A stretch of DNA of 64,000 nucleotides from Runella sp. CRIBMP. Lineage in GTDB: Bacteria; Bacteroidota; Bacteroidia; Cytophagales; Spirosomataceae. The DNA lies in the NCBI RefSeq assembly GCF_009905605.1, contig NZ_JAAAKZ010000001.1, forward strand, positions 1 through 64,000, read 5' to 3'. The position numbers and the translations under genes are program-made. Below, piece by piece: positions 27,157 through 37,258 of this stretch (the stretch's first letter is position 1; every line of letters starts with the position of its first letter). A model generated the notes under the pieces. That model was not told the origin of the DNA, searched no databases, and saw nothing but the letters and a program-made list of their open reading frames with translations.

Positions 27157-29238
27157 ATGGTGCTGATTAGCTTACTAAGTTTCGGTGTTTTTTTAGGATA
27201 CATCGGACGCACGTCTGCCGGTATTTGTCGTCCATCTTTGATAGAATGGTTGATTACATCATTTCTCCTTTTTGCAGGCAGCATTATTATCACTGGATAT
27301 TGCCTCTCAGCGCTCGATCTGACAGGTAATACGTGGGCGTGGGCGATTGCGGTTTTTATTCCTCCTACGATTCTAAGAGCTGTTTTTAGCAAAATAGCCC
27401 CCCAAACAACAGCTTTTTTACCCCTTAAAATGGTGGTAAGCCGTTGGCACGCCGCCCAGCGTTGGTATGTTAGTGGGACTTTATATTTGAGATTCCTGTT
27501 TGGAATCATGATTCTTTCGGTAGCCATTATCGGAATTACGAATTTACTTTTAGTGCTTTTTACCGTCCCTAATGAATGGGATAGCATGACAGGTCACTTG
27601 AACCGGGTCATTCAGTACATTCAACGCGGTACCATGGCGCATTTTGGAGGCACTAATTGGAACATTGATACCTATCCCAAAAGCGTGTGTACTATTCAGA
27701 TTTATTCGTATTTGATTACGGGAAAATTTGAAAATGCCTTTAAACTTATCCATCATCTTTCGTACTGGATTACGCTCGTTGCTGTTTTTGGGATTGCCCA
27801 GCGAATCACCAAAAACCGCCTCAATGCAAGTTTTTTCTGTGCATTAGCATTTGCGTTGTTTTTAGATTTTTTGATGCAGGCCGTTACGACCGAAACCGAC
27901 ATTGTACTAGCGGCTTACTTGAGCTGCTTACTTTATTTTTTGTTTACGTACCGCGTAACCTACGAAAACCGCTATTTGTATCTGGCAGCGTTGAGTTTTG
28001 GAGTCGTTTATGGTCATAAAGTGACGTTTACGCTACTTCTGCCCTCAGTTTTTGTGGTGATGATTTATACGGTGTTTTTGCAAAAGGGAAAAGGTCAAAA
28101 GAAAGAAAATGTAACACTGAATATCAATTGGTCCGCTATTTTTAAACTGGGAATTGCGATTGTAGTTTGCTTTTGCCTGTGGACATTGCCAACGGGTTAC
28201 GTTAAAAATATACAAGTATTCGGGCATCCCATCGGGCCACCAACTTCACTCAAACACCAGTCTATCGAACGCGCCACTTCCAATGGAGGCTACCGAAACC
28301 TGTTTGAGCAAGGCTCGCGCAATGTGGTTAGATATGCCTATGATTTTGTCAATCTGGACGGGCTGCGTAATGTAAAAATAGGGCAGGATATTAATCGTGG
28401 GATGCGTATTCCGTTGGTTTGGTTAGAAGATAAACTGCGGATGCGGCTGGACGAAACTACGGAGTTTTCTATTGTTCCTTTTTCTTTTGAACGCCGGTTT
28501 GAGTTTTTTAATGGTAACCCTTATTGGGGAATCTTCGGTTTTGCCTTGGTGTTTCCATTGTTGTTTTTGGCGTTGTTTGGCATCCTCCGTTCGCCAGCTC
28601 ACTGGTTTTTGGCCGTTGCGTTATTACTTCATTTTGCGGCATTGTCTTATTCTGCCCCCTACGACCCTTGGAAAGGGCGTTATTTTCAGGAAACGGGTGT
28701 TTTTGGGGTATTATTCTTAACGTTACTCTTTACCCATAAATACAGCCTCGAAAAATCAGGGTATTCGGTAGCGTTGAAAACATACGTGGGTGTTGTGACC
28801 GTTGTAGCCTGTATTTCGGCGCTGTTGGCGGTATTTCTCAATTTCCGCTGTTTGCCTTTTGATGCCTTGGGCAGAAAGTCAGCCTTTAAAATGGATCGTA
28901 TTCCGATGATGACGTTTGCGCGGCCCGATATTACGCAGGCTTACTTAAAATTTGATGAGTTGGTGCCAGACTCCGCCACCGTGGCGTTGGGAACCATCAA
29001 TGATGATTTTGAGTACCCGCTCTACGGAAAACACCTTACCCGGCGATTGATTCCGATTCGGCCTTTTGAACAACCTCTGCGGCCTATTCCGCCAGGAACC
29101 GACTATTTGATGTATGCCAAAAGCGATACCATTGACCTTTTTAAGCCTCTCCCAACGGATATTAGATTAGGAACGGATACGACAATGAAGGGAATGATTG
29201 TGAAGGGAGAAGATTATTATTTACGAAAGCTGAAATAG
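27157..29238 (+). CDS. Polytopic membrane glycosyltransferase-like protein (GT-C type)
   Basis: The gene encodes 693 residues with about 11-12 membrane helices. An early luminal loop carries NEWDSMTGHLNRVIQYIQ, resembling the catalytic Asp loop of GT-C enzymes that use polyprenyl-phosphate sugars. The C-terminal 150 residues are soluble. It shares the D-S-x3-HL-x-RV motif with the protein at 34153, so the two are related. Starts 2 bases after the aminotransferase stop, so co-translated. A strong terminator lies 30 bases after its stop codon. The substrate is unknown. Confidence 0.7.
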   Translation: MVLISLLSFGVFLGYIGRTSAGICRPSLIEWLITSFLLFAGSIIITGYCLSALDLTGNTWAWAIAVFIPPTILRAVFSKIAPQTTAFLPLKMVVSRWHAAQRWYVSGTLYLRFLFGIMILSVAIIGITNLLLVLFTVPNEWDSMTGHLNRVIQYIQRGTMAHFGGTNWNIDTYPKSVCTIQIYSYLITGKFENAFKLIHHLSYWITLVAVFGIAQRITKNRLNASFFCALAFALFLDFLMQAVTTETDIVLAAYLSCLLYFLFTYRVTYENRYLYLAALSFGVVYGHKVTFTLLLPSVFVVMIYTVFLQKGKGQKKENVTLNINWSAIFKLGIAIVVCFCLWTLPTGYVKNIQVFGHPIGPPTSLKHQSIERATSNGGYRNLFEQGSRNVVRYAYDFVNLDGLRNVKIGQDINRGMRIPLVWLEDKLRMRLDETTEFSIVPFSFERRFEFFNGNPYWGIFGFALVFPLLFLALFGILRSPAHWFLAVALLLHFAALSYSAPYDPWKGRYFQETGVFGVLFLTLLFTHKYSLEKSGYSVALKTYVGVVTVVACISALLAVFLNFRCLPFDALGRKSAFKMDRIPMMTFARPDITQAYLKFDELVPDSATVALGTINDDFEYPLYGKHLTRRLIPIRPFEQPLRPIPPGTDYLMYAKSDTIDLFKPLPTDIRLGTDTTMKGMIVKGEDYYLRKLK

Positions 29239-29268
29239 CGTTGGCTCGATAAATATCCTTTTTCTGAA

Positions 29269-29300
29269 CGTTCGTATAATTTATACGAACGGTTTTTTTT
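29269..29300 (+). terminator. Strong terminator inside the polysaccharide locus
   Basis: CGTTCGTAT (29269-29277) pairs with ATACGAACG (29283-29291) around a 5-base loop, followed by eight T. It ends the first transcription unit of the locus (export plus aminotransferase plus GT-C). The downstream WbqC gene must have its own promoter or depend on read-through. Confidence 0.9.
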
Positions 29301-29333
29301 AGTATCGATTATAAACTTAACATCTCTCATATT

Positions 29334-30032
29334 ATGCGCCTTGCCATTATGCAACCCTATTTTTTGCCTTATATTGGGTACCTGCAACTGCTGAATGGTG
29401 TCGATAAGTTTGTGTTGTATGATGATGTCAATTACATTAATAAAGGTTGGATTAACCGGAATCGGATATTGGTAAATGGTCAGGAGTATTTGTTTACGAT
29501 TCCCCTCAAAGAGGCCAGCCAAAATAAGCTTATCAACGAAATTTACCTGAGCAATGACCCCAAATGGCGGGGAAAGCTGCTCAAAACGCTTGAACAAGCC
29601 TATAAAAAGGCGCCCTTTTATTCAACGGCTTTTGCAGTCACCGAAAAAATTATCAACTTAGATGCCGAAAAACTGAGCGACTGGATTGCCGATGGTTTTC
29701 GGATTTTGGTTGATTATCTCGATATTCAAACCGAGATTGTGCCGAGTTCTAGTATCTATCAAAATACCCATCTGAAGGCGCAAGAACGAATTTTGGATAT
29801 TTGTAAGCAAGAGAAAGCGGTGCATTACATTAATCCCATTGGGGGTATGGAGTTGTACGATAAAACCGTGTTTGAGCAAAATTTCATTCGGTTAAACTTT
29901 ATCAAAGCAAAGCCTATTGTGTACCCTCAATTCAAAAATGAATTTGTGCCTTGGCTATCGATTGTGGATATTATGATGTTCAATGACGTGACCACAATTC
30001 AGGGTTTTTTAAACGAATATGAATTAGTTTAG
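29334..30032 (+). CDS. WbqC family protein
   Basis: A 232-residue protein of the WbqC family (MRLAIMQPYFLPYIGYLQLL, DDVNYINKGWINRNRIL, FYSTAFAVTEKII, YINPIGGMELYD). WbqC-like proteins occur in O-antigen loci next to amino-sugar genes and are thought to act in acylation of an amino-sugar, but the chemistry is not settled. It stands 84 bases before the NeuD-like acyltransferase, supporting a role in the same sugar modification. Confidence 0.9.
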   Translation: MRLAIMQPYFLPYIGYLQLLNGVDKFVLYDDVNYINKGWINRNRILVNGQEYLFTIPLKEASQNKLINEIYLSNDPKWRGKLLKTLEQAYKKAPFYSTAFAVTEKIINLDAEKLSDWIADGFRILVDYLDIQTEIVPSSSIYQNTHLKAQERILDICKQEKAVHYINPIGGMELYDKTVFEQNFIRLNFIKAKPIVYPQFKNEFVPWLSIVDIMMFNDVTTIQGFLNEYELV

Positions 30033-30115
30033 AAGAAAGTCATTGGTTAAACGTTAATTGCAAATAGAATTTCAGGACGCATAATGCTTAACCAAAGACA
30101 ATTAAGGATAAAAAA

Positions 30116-30769
30116 ATGGCTAAAGTTGTAATTTTTGGAGTGCTTGACACGGCGGAACTGGCGCATTTTTATTTAACCCACGACTCCGACCACGAGGTAG
30201 TCGCTTTTACGGTCAATCGGGAATATTTAAAGGAAGCCACGTTTTGGGGGTTACCCGTTGTTGCTTTTGAAGAAGTAGAAACCCTCTTCCCGCCGTCGGA
30301 GTTTAAGTTTTTTGCACCTATGACGGGTCGCAAAATGAATAAAAACCGCGAAAAAGTATACCTCGATGCCAAAGCCAAAGGCTACGAGTTTATCAGTTAT
30401 ATTAGTTCAAAAGCCACGTTATTTGGCAATGAAATTGGCGAGAACTGCTTCATTTTAGAGGATAATACCATTCAGCCTTTCACCACAATCGGCAATAACT
30501 GCGTACTATGGAGCGGCAACCACATTGGCCACCACGGAGTCATTAAAGACCACGTATTTTTTACGTCGCATGTGGTGCTTTCGGGCCACTGCGTAGTAGA
30601 ATCGTATTCTTTTTTTGGGGTCAATGCCACGATTCGCGACTATACAGTCATTGCCGAAGGTACACTCGTGGCAATGTCTGCTTCTATTACAAAAAATACG
30701 GAAGCTTGGGGGGTGTATATGGGTAGCCCTGCTGAAAAAAGACCCACTCCAAGTTATAAAGTATATTAA
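30116..30769 (+). CDS. NeuD/PglD-like sugar acyltransferase
   Basis: A protein of 217 residues. An N-terminal nucleotide-sugar-binding-like region (VVIFGVLDTAELAHFYL) precedes a left-handed beta-helix of hexapeptide repeats (IGENCFILEDNTIQPFTTIGNN, with the catalytic-type His in NHIGHHGVIKDH). It ends MGSPAEKRPT. Enzymes of this kind N- or O-acylate amino-sugars on a nucleotide carrier. The aminotransferase upstream supplies a suitable amine. Confidence 0.87.
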   Translation: MAKVVIFGVLDTAELAHFYLTHDSDHEVVAFTVNREYLKEATFWGLPVVAFEEVETLFPPSEFKFFAPMTGRKMNKNREKVYLDAKAKGYEFISYISSKATLFGNEIGENCFILEDNTIQPFTTIGNNCVLWSGNHIGHHGVIKDHVFFTSHVVLSGHCVVESYSFFGVNATIRDYTVIAEGTLVAMSASITKNTEAWGVYMGSPAEKRPTPSYKVY

Positions 30770-30878
30770 TTCATTAATCATTTAACAATTATCATCCAGC
30801 ATTGAGGGCTTCCAAACTGCCAAAAATGACTGATATTCAATGATAAAGGTTCGCTGATAAATGATAAATGTTTTTTGA

Positions 30879-31871
30879 ATGGACGTTTCGATTATCATCA
30901 TTCATTATAAAACCCTCAAATTAACCACCGATTGTATCCGCTCAATTTATGAGCATACCAAAGGAGTTAGCTTTGAAATTATCGTGGTCGACAATGACTC
31001 GCAAGACGGTGCGGGGGAAATCATAACGCGTGAATTTAGCGGCGTTCAATGGCTCAATATGGGTTATAATGCGGGATTTTCGAGGGCCAATAACGCGGGG
31101 ATTCGGGCCTCAAAAGGACGTTATTACTTGTTGCTTAATTCTGATACTGAGCTTATTGAAGATACTATTACGCGTTGTGTGCAGCGCTTAGATGCGCAAC
31201 CAGAGACCGTTGCTTGCGGAGGTGTTCAGCTTTTTTCGGACCGTACCCCTCGCCCTTTTTACCGCAGTTTAGCCGTATTTAAGCGGACACTGTACGTGTT
31301 GCCGCCTGGGCAAATTTTTAAAACATTGCTCGAAAAATTAATCCCCGAAACCCATTACGACGACCCTGACCAAGTGGATTGGATTCCTGCGGCCTTTTTG
31401 TTGGCCAAACGAGAAGCGGTCGACAAAGCGGGATTATTGGATGAAGACTTCTTTTTGTACGGTGAAGATGTGGAGTGGAACTGCCGACTGGGGCGTGTCG
31501 GAAAGCTGAAAGTGTTTGAAGATTGCGGCTACATCCACCATGAGTGGGGAAGTAATCCCAAAAGGAAAGAAGTGTTGATTACCATTATCAATCGTTTTTA
31601 TCCCCAAATTCAACTTTCAAATTTGGTTTGGGTAAGAAAAGAATTCGGCATTGGGCGTTTTTTGGGTCTTATGCTCAACTATTATTTGATGATTCCCGTC
31701 TATTTTGGGTGGAAAATAGCCCTTAATGCGAGTAAATTTCGGAATCCATTTGGTGAATTGGAGCAACAAAAAGACTTCACACGTAAAGTTTGGCTGTTTT
31801 CTACCTATTTTTGGAAAATCATTCGTAACAAGCCTTATTTTTATAAGCTCGATCCAAAGAGCCATGTCTAA
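30879..31871 (+). CDS. Family 2 glycosyltransferase
   Basis: A 330-residue GT2 of GT-A fold: VSIIIIHYKTLKLTTDCIRSI, IIVVDNDSQDG, NMGYNAGFSRANNAGI, the metal motif LLNSDTE and the acceptor-site GEDVEW. It resembles rhamnosyl- or galactofuranosyl-type transferases. A C-terminal membrane-associated stretch (IGRFLGLMLNYYLMIPVYFG) is present. Three bases separate it from the following GT4 gene, so co-translated. Confidence 0.9.
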   Translation: MDVSIIIIHYKTLKLTTDCIRSIYEHTKGVSFEIIVVDNDSQDGAGEIITREFSGVQWLNMGYNAGFSRANNAGIRASKGRYYLLLNSDTELIEDTITRCVQRLDAQPETVACGGVQLFSDRTPRPFYRSLAVFKRTLYVLPPGQIFKTLLEKLIPETHYDDPDQVDWIPAAFLLAKREAVDKAGLLDEDFFLYGEDVEWNCRLGRVGKLKVFEDCGYIHHEWGSNPKRKEVLITIINRFYPQIQLSNLVWVRKEFGIGRFLGLMLNYYLMIPVYFGWKIALNASKFRNPFGELEQQKDFTRKVWLFSTYFWKIIRNKPYFYKLDPKSHV

Positions 31872-31874
31872 CGC

Positions 31875-32978
31875 ATGAAAATTTTATTTTTTACCCCTAC
31901 CGGCGCGCGGACAGGTTCGGAGATGGTACTTTGGTATCTGATTAAGCATCTGGCAGGAAGCGATATAAAAACAGCAGTTTATACGCGTCAGGCGGGAGAG
32001 CTGTTTGCCAAGAACTCCCCAGCCGACGCTACCTATATTCATAAATTCCACCGTGGTTTACCTTATTATTCGGTAGAGGCGGTCTATCATCGGGTGTTTG
32101 GATTGACGCCAGAAGAGAGTTATATCAAGCGAATTCACCAAGAGTTTAAGCCAGATGTATGGTATTTTAATACAATTACGATGCCGCAGTTTGCGCGGTT
32201 GGCGCGTAAATTGAAGGTGCCCTATGTGGTACACGTGCATGAATTGCTAGAAACATTTGACACGCTCCGGGCCGATTCTTTTGCAGAAATGCTTACCTAT
32301 GCGCAAACTACGCTCGGATGCTCACAAATTGTGGTGGACCAACTTCAAAAAATGGGCGCTCCCAATCTCCATCTCCTACACTCATTTATTGATACCCAAA
32401 AAATAAATCTTCAAAAAGACCGGGCTCGTTTACGACAGGAACTAGGATTGCCAGCAGATGCTTTCGTGTGGTTGATGTCGGGTACGATGTGTATGCGTAA
32501 GGGCTACGATATGGTGCCCGATTTGCTACAACACCTCCCAAAAAATGCGTATCTGGTGTGGCTGGGAAGTGGCAGCGAGTACGGGGTTTCGTATTATTTG
32601 GAAGAACGGGTAAAAAGAGAAGGTCTAAATTTTATTGCTTTAGGGGCCAAAGGTGGACAAGACTATTATGATTATCTCAACATCTGTGACGGTTTTGTGC
32701 TTACCTCTCGCGAGGACCCTTTCCCGTTGGTGATGATTGAATCGGCTTATTTACAAAAACCAGTGGTAGGCTTTAATTCGGGCGGAATCAGTGAGTTTGT
32801 ACAGCCCGGAATGGGCGAGGTAGCTCCCGCGTTTGATATTCCCAAACTGGCCGACATCATGCAAAAAATCATGAATGGTTCTATTGTTATTGATAAAAAT
32901 GTGCTTCGCGAACGAGCATTAACGTTTGATGTAAATCGTCAATTGGATAATTGGCAAAAACTATTGACGAAATTTTAA
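31875..32978 (+). CDS. Family 4 glycosyltransferase
   Basis: A 367-residue GT-B enzyme. The N-terminal half starts MKILFFTPTGARTGSEMVLWYL; the C-terminal donor site has GLPADAFVWLMSGTMCMRKG and LTSREDPFPLVMIESAYLQKPVVGF, with the E-x7-E pattern. It is similar in the donor-site region to the next gene (LTSREDPYPLVVLEAAL), suggesting a tandem duplication. The stop overlaps the next ATG by one base. Confidence 0.9.
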   Translation: MKILFFTPTGARTGSEMVLWYLIKHLAGSDIKTAVYTRQAGELFAKNSPADATYIHKFHRGLPYYSVEAVYHRVFGLTPEESYIKRIHQEFKPDVWYFNTITMPQFARLARKLKVPYVVHVHELLETFDTLRADSFAEMLTYAQTTLGCSQIVVDQLQKMGAPNLHLLHSFIDTQKINLQKDRARLRQELGLPADAFVWLMSGTMCMRKGYDMVPDLLQHLPKNAYLVWLGSGSEYGVSYYLEERVKREGLNFIALGAKGGQDYYDYLNICDGFVLTSREDPFPLVMIESAYLQKPVVGFNSGGISEFVQPGMGEVAPAFDIPKLADIMQKIMNGSIVIDKNVLRERALTFDVNRQLDNWQKLLTKF

Positions 32979-34162
32979 TGAAAAAAATCCTCTTCATAAG
33001 CCACGATGCCAATCGTGCTGGCGGACAGATTGTATTGTTACAGTTGTTGCGGCAACTCAAACAGCATAATTTGCCCATGCATCTGCTGCTTTGCAGCGAC
33101 GGGCCGTTGGAAGAGGAATTTAGGTCGTTGGTTTCCACTACGCGTTTACCTCGATTGGGGGATGTTCACTTCAATCCTTTGGTGGAAAAACTCCTTTCTT
33201 TGTTTTCGTTGGATAATTGGGTAAAACAGAAAGTGTTGAAACGCCGCTGGCGGCGCTTTAAAGAGCTGTTTAGGGCGCAAGATTTTGGGCTTATTTTTGC
33301 CAATACTATCGGCGCGGCAGCGGCGTATCGGCAGTTGGATTTTATTTCGGCGCCTACTGTCCTCTTTGCGCATGAGCTGGAAATGTCAATCAAAAAATAC
33401 AGCGACCCGCAGGACATGGCTTACCTCATGAGCCGTACCAATCACCTGATTGTGGTTTCGCGAGCGGTGGCGGCTTATTTTCAGAAAACATATTTGTACC
33501 CTGAAAATCAAATCAGTACGTTTCAAATTATAGATACTCCACTGATTCTTAAGAATATTGCAGAAGCAAAAAAAGTAAACATCCGTCAAAAAATGGGATT
33601 GCCAGCCGAGGCTGTTTTGGTTGGCGGCTGTGGCCATGCCGAGTGGCGTAAAGGCAATGATATTTTTATGATGGTGGCGCAGCAGGTCATCACGCATTTT
33701 GGTAATAAACCCGTTTATTTTGTGTGGGTGGGAATGCCCGTTGAGTCTGAACTGTACGAAGTTCAACGCTTCGACGCCGAAAGAATGGGATTGTCAGAAC
33801 GTATTATCCACGTTGGACTTACCTCGGATGTGTTCCATTATTTAAGCCAATTTGACGTTTTTGCGCTTACCTCTCGCGAAGACCCGTACCCGTTGGTGGT
33901 CTTGGAGGCTGCTTTGGCCGAAAAACCGATTGTGTGTTTTGAAAAAGCGGGTGGTGCGCCCGAGTTGGTCGAAGAGGATGCGGGTTTTGTAGTTTCGTAT
34001 CTAGACAGTGTCGCAATGAGCAATCGAATCATCGAACTGGTTGAAAATGATGCCTTGCGCTTAAAAATGGGACAAAATGCCAAACGCAAAGTCCTAGAAC
34101 GGCACCCTACCGACGAAAGCGTAGAAAAAGTGGTGCATATTATTCAAGGCCTATGCGAGTAA
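32978..34162 (+). CDS. Family 4 glycosyltransferase (tandem relative of previous)
   Basis: The ATG at 32978 (MKKILFISHDANRAGGQIVLLQLL) overlaps the previous stop codon by one base; 394 residues. GT-B fold with donor site VGGCGHAEWRKGNDIF and SREDPYPLVVLEAALAEKPIVCF. Translational coupling and similarity to the previous protein support joint work on successive linkages. It overlaps the next gene by 10 bases. Confidence 0.9.
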   Translation: MKKILFISHDANRAGGQIVLLQLLRQLKQHNLPMHLLLCSDGPLEEEFRSLVSTTRLPRLGDVHFNPLVEKLLSLFSLDNWVKQKVLKRRWRRFKELFRAQDFGLIFANTIGAAAAYRQLDFISAPTVLFAHELEMSIKKYSDPQDMAYLMSRTNHLIVVSRAVAAYFQKTYLYPENQISTFQIIDTPLILKNIAEAKKVNIRQKMGLPAEAVLVGGCGHAEWRKGNDIFMMVAQQVITHFGNKPVYFVWVGMPVESELYEVQRFDAERMGLSERIIHVGLTSDVFHYLSQFDVFALTSREDPYPLVVLEAALAEKPIVCFEKAGGAPELVEEDAGFVVSYLDSVAMSNRIIELVENDALRLKMGQNAKRKVLERHPTDESVEKVVHIIQGLCE

Positions 34163-36213
34163 AGTTTATCAAGTTTTTGGTGAGTGTAGGAGCTTTGGTC
34201 TATGTTTCGACCGAGCTGCTTTCTGCGTTTAATATACTGACACCCTTCTTCCTGTACTTATTTTGGCTAGTGATGCTGGGCGTGGGACTTTATCTATTCT
34301 GGAGAAACCGATCGCATGTTATTTTAGGGGAGCGGGCGTTTGGCCAACTTTCTGTCAGTGAGTACATTATGCTGATTTTTTGTAGTGTGCTCATTGTTCT
34401 GCCATTATTATTTTTGGCCATTTATGCGCCGCCCAACAATGTGGACTCCAACAATTATCATCTAACGCGGGTGGTGTATTGGTTACAAAACCACAACGTA
34501 AATCACTTCCCGACGATTCATGTTCAGCAGTTGTATCACAATGTGATGTCGGAATATTTGCTGCTTCATGTTTTGGCGCTGAGCGGTCACGATTATTTCG
34601 TCAATGTGGTGCAATGGGGGGCGATGCTTGGTACGGTCGCCAGTGTGGGGGCAATTGCCAAACAGTTGGGGCTTAAACCTGGTGTACAAGTCTTAGTCAG
34701 TATTTTACAGCTTACCTTACCCATCGGCATTTTAGAGGCTTCTACGACCCAAAATGATTACGTAGCGGTGTTCTTCTTTACTTGTTTCATGTATTTTGGG
34801 ATAAAACTGCTGCAAGAATTCAGATGGGAGGATGTTTGGTGGATGAGTGTCTGTTTGGCGTTGGGCGGGTTTACTAAATACCCTGTTTTCTTTTATGCGT
34901 TTCCGTACTGCCTTTGGATTGGGATTCAAGTACTTCGAAAAAAAGGATTCAAAACCGCTGTCTCAACGTTTGGAATTGCATTAACAACGTTATTATTGGT
35001 TTTTGGCCCTTTTTTTAGTCGAAATTACGCCTTGTTCGGGTCAATTTTAAGCCCCAAGATTGGTAGTTCTTTGTTTGTTGAAAACATTGCCGTTGAGAAA
35101 TACTGCTTCACCTGTACGCTGAGCAATGTCGCCAAAAATATTGGATTGCATTTAGGCCTTCCCAGCGCGGGTTACAATGCCAAAATAGATGCCGTGATGG
35201 CGAAATTTCATGCCCTGATTGGAGAGGATATCAACAATCCACAATTATCGTTGGATAACTACCGGACGCAATTTGTGATTCAGGAAGATATGTCGGGAAA
35301 TCTTTTGCTGTTGATTACAATTTATATCGCCGGAGTTTGGCTACTTTTTCAGAAAAAACAGGGTGTATTTAAGGGGATATTAGTTTGTGCGGTGGTCGGT
35401 TTTGTTATTTTTTGCAGTTCGGCTAAATTTCAATTTTGGAGCTCAAGAACCCACATGCCAGTATTTGCGCAGGGAACCCTACTGGTCGGGCTTTTATTGG
35501 CCAATTGGCCTGCTAGAGGGCGGATTCTTGTGGGATACTTCTTCGTTTTGACCGCAATACCCTATATCGTTGACAACTTTAATAAGCCTCTTTTCCCGAT
35601 TAGATATGCGTCAAAATATTGGTTAGGATACATTCCACGCCACCTCTGCGTGCCGGTTGGTGCCAATGAAAATCAGTACCGCGAAGCACTGGGAAGCTAT
35701 TATAATTTCGCAAAACCCGAGCCTTGTTATCCTTTAAAGCAGGATTTACCCTATGCACAAAGGCAACAAATTGTGACAAAACTGAACGCGTTGGATTATT
35801 ATAAACTGGAGAGCGAGCATATTTTTAAATACGAACGGGCGCATTACTTTTTTATCTGCGACCATGATTATCCCAATACCTATTACGATTTTAAGGAGCT
35901 TGCCAAACGCATTGAGCCTAGCTCAAAAGGGGTAGGAATGTTGTTGGAGCAAAGCGTAGGCTTTTACCGCTACTGGAGCATTCTTCGGCCTCAGATGTCA
36001 GAAGATTGGCAAATGAGATACATTGTTTTTGAAAAAGATTATTTGGCATTGCCCAATGCGCGTCAGATATTTGCGTACGATTATGTATTGAGTGACAATG
36101 AAAAATTCGTTGACAGGTACCTGCCCAAAACACAAATTGAGGCCATTTATCGAACGGGTTCATTGGTGTTGGTCAAATTAAAGAAACCATCGGTTCAATT
36201 GTACAACTACTAA
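34153..36213 (+). CDS. Polytopic GT-C-like membrane glycosyltransferase
   Basis: The gene encodes 686 residues with about 11 membrane helices. An early loop NNVDSNNYHLTRVVYWLQNHN parallels the Asp loop of the protein at 27157 (D-S-x3-HL-x-RV). The tail of roughly 170 residues is soluble. Overlap with the previous GT4 gene (10 bases) indicates translational coupling. It likely uses a lipid-phosphate sugar such as the product of the synthase at 41774. The exact substrate is unknown. An 8-bp hairpin without T run (36221-36252) follows. Confidence 0.7.
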   Translation: MRVKFIKFLVSVGALVYVSTELLSAFNILTPFFLYLFWLVMLGVGLYLFWRNRSHVILGERAFGQLSVSEYIMLIFCSVLIVLPLLFLAIYAPPNNVDSNNYHLTRVVYWLQNHNVNHFPTIHVQQLYHNVMSEYLLLHVLALSGHDYFVNVVQWGAMLGTVASVGAIAKQLGLKPGVQVLVSILQLTLPIGILEASTTQNDYVAVFFFTCFMYFGIKLLQEFRWEDVWWMSVCLALGGFTKYPVFFYAFPYCLWIGIQVLRKKGFKTAVSTFGIALTTLLLVFGPFFSRNYALFGSILSPKIGSSLFVENIAVEKYCFTCTLSNVAKNIGLHLGLPSAGYNAKIDAVMAKFHALIGEDINNPQLSLDNYRTQFVIQEDMSGNLLLLITIYIAGVWLLFQKKQGVFKGILVCAVVGFVIFCSSAKFQFWSSRTHMPVFAQGTLLVGLLLANWPARGRILVGYFFVLTAIPYIVDNFNKPLFPIRYASKYWLGYIPRHLCVPVGANENQYREALGSYYNFAKPEPCYPLKQDLPYAQRQQIVTKLNALDYYKLESEHIFKYERAHYFFICDHDYPNTYYDFKELAKRIEPSSKGVGMLLEQSVGFYRYWSILRPQMSEDWQMRYIVFEKDYLALPNARQIFAYDYVLSDNEKFVDRYLPKTQIEAIYRTGSLVLVKLKKPSVQLYNY

Positions 36214-36286
36214 CTCTACCCTTTCGGCCGTCACTCATTACTAAGCCGAAAGACGAACAGGAACCGTAACGTATATCACAGGAAGA

Positions 36287-37258
36287 ATGACTTTAGCTTT
36301 TACGCTTTGCTCTATCAATTATCTGGCCCAAGCCCGTACGCTTGGAGATTCTTTAAAGCGTACCAATCCGCATATTCGCTTTGTTATTGGGCTGGTAGAC
36401 CGTTTGGATACAGCCAATGTTCCAGTAGATAAACTCCCCGAATTTGAACTGCTCGAACTGCACCGTATTGGCATCGACGGGCTGGATGAAATGTGTGAGC
36501 ACTATAACATTACAGAACTAAATACGGCCGTTAAACCTTATTTTTTTAGGTATTTTTTCGGTAAAGTTCCTCAGGTAAAAAACGTCATTTATTTTGACCC
36601 TGATATTATCGTTTATCAGCCGCTCGCTGAGTTGGAAGCATTGCTCGAAAAAAATGACTTTGTCTTAACGCCTCATTTGGCTACGCCTATCGAAGACCAA
36701 CTTACGCCCAATGAGTTACATCACCTCAATACGGGTGTTTATAATCTAGGATTTATTGCTCTTCATAAAAGTCCCGAGGCCTTGGATTTTGTTAAGTGGT
36801 GGGAAGAGAAACTATTTGACGAGTGCAAAATAGACCTCTGTAACGGCCTTTTTGTGGACCAACATTGGGTCAACTTTGCGCCCGTGTTTTGGAACAATGT
36901 GCATGTAGAAAAGCACCCGGGTTGGAATGCAGCCTACTGGAATCTCCACGAACGTACATTTACAAACGAAGAAAAAGGACATTTTGTAAACGGACAGCCA
37001 GTCGTATTTTTTCATTACAGCGGCTACGACCCTGCTAAACCGTCTGTTATTTCCAAATACCAAAACCGATTTACCTTTGAAAAACGACCCGATTTAAACC
37101 CGTTGTTTGACTATTATCGCGACGAATTATTACGTAATCATAATGCGTATTATCGGCAGTTTCCGTGCTATTATATCAAGTCCGAGCCGCTGTACAAGTA
37201 CCAACGCATAAGGGCATTATTGAAAAAACCGTTTGAAAAATGGCTGGCAAGACTTTAA
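36287..37258 (+). CDS. GT8-like glycosyltransferase
   Basis: A 323-residue GT-A type enzyme. TLCSINYLAQARTLGDSL starts the nucleotide-sugar fold, VIYFDPDIIVYQPL carries the D-x-D metal motif (DPD), HLNTGVYNLGFIAL is the acceptor-loop region and VVFFHYSGYDP supplies the C-terminal His typical of metal coordination in GT8-like enzymes. It has a shorter-motif paralog immediately downstream, whose start overlaps this stop by 19 bases. Confidence 0.82.
   Translation: MTLAFTLCSINYLAQARTLGDSLKRTNPHIRFVIGLVDRLDTANVPVDKLPEFELLELHRIGIDGLDEMCEHYNITELNTAVKPYFFRYFFGKVPQVKNVIYFDPDIIVYQPLAELEALLEKNDFVLTPHLATPIEDQLTPNELHHLNTGVYNLGFIALHKSPEALDFVKWWEEKLFDECKIDLCNGLFVDQHWVNFAPVFWNNVHVEKHPGWNAAYWNLHERTFTNEEKGHFVNGQPVVFFHYSGYDPAKPSVISKYQNRFTFEKRPDLNPLFDYYRDELLRNHNAYYRQFPCYYIKSEPLYKYQRIRALLKKPFEKWLARL

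Noticed and set aside
36221-36252. Hairpin CTTTCGGC/GCCGAAAG as a terminator
   Set aside because: No T run follows and the loop is 16 bases; kept only as a remark.
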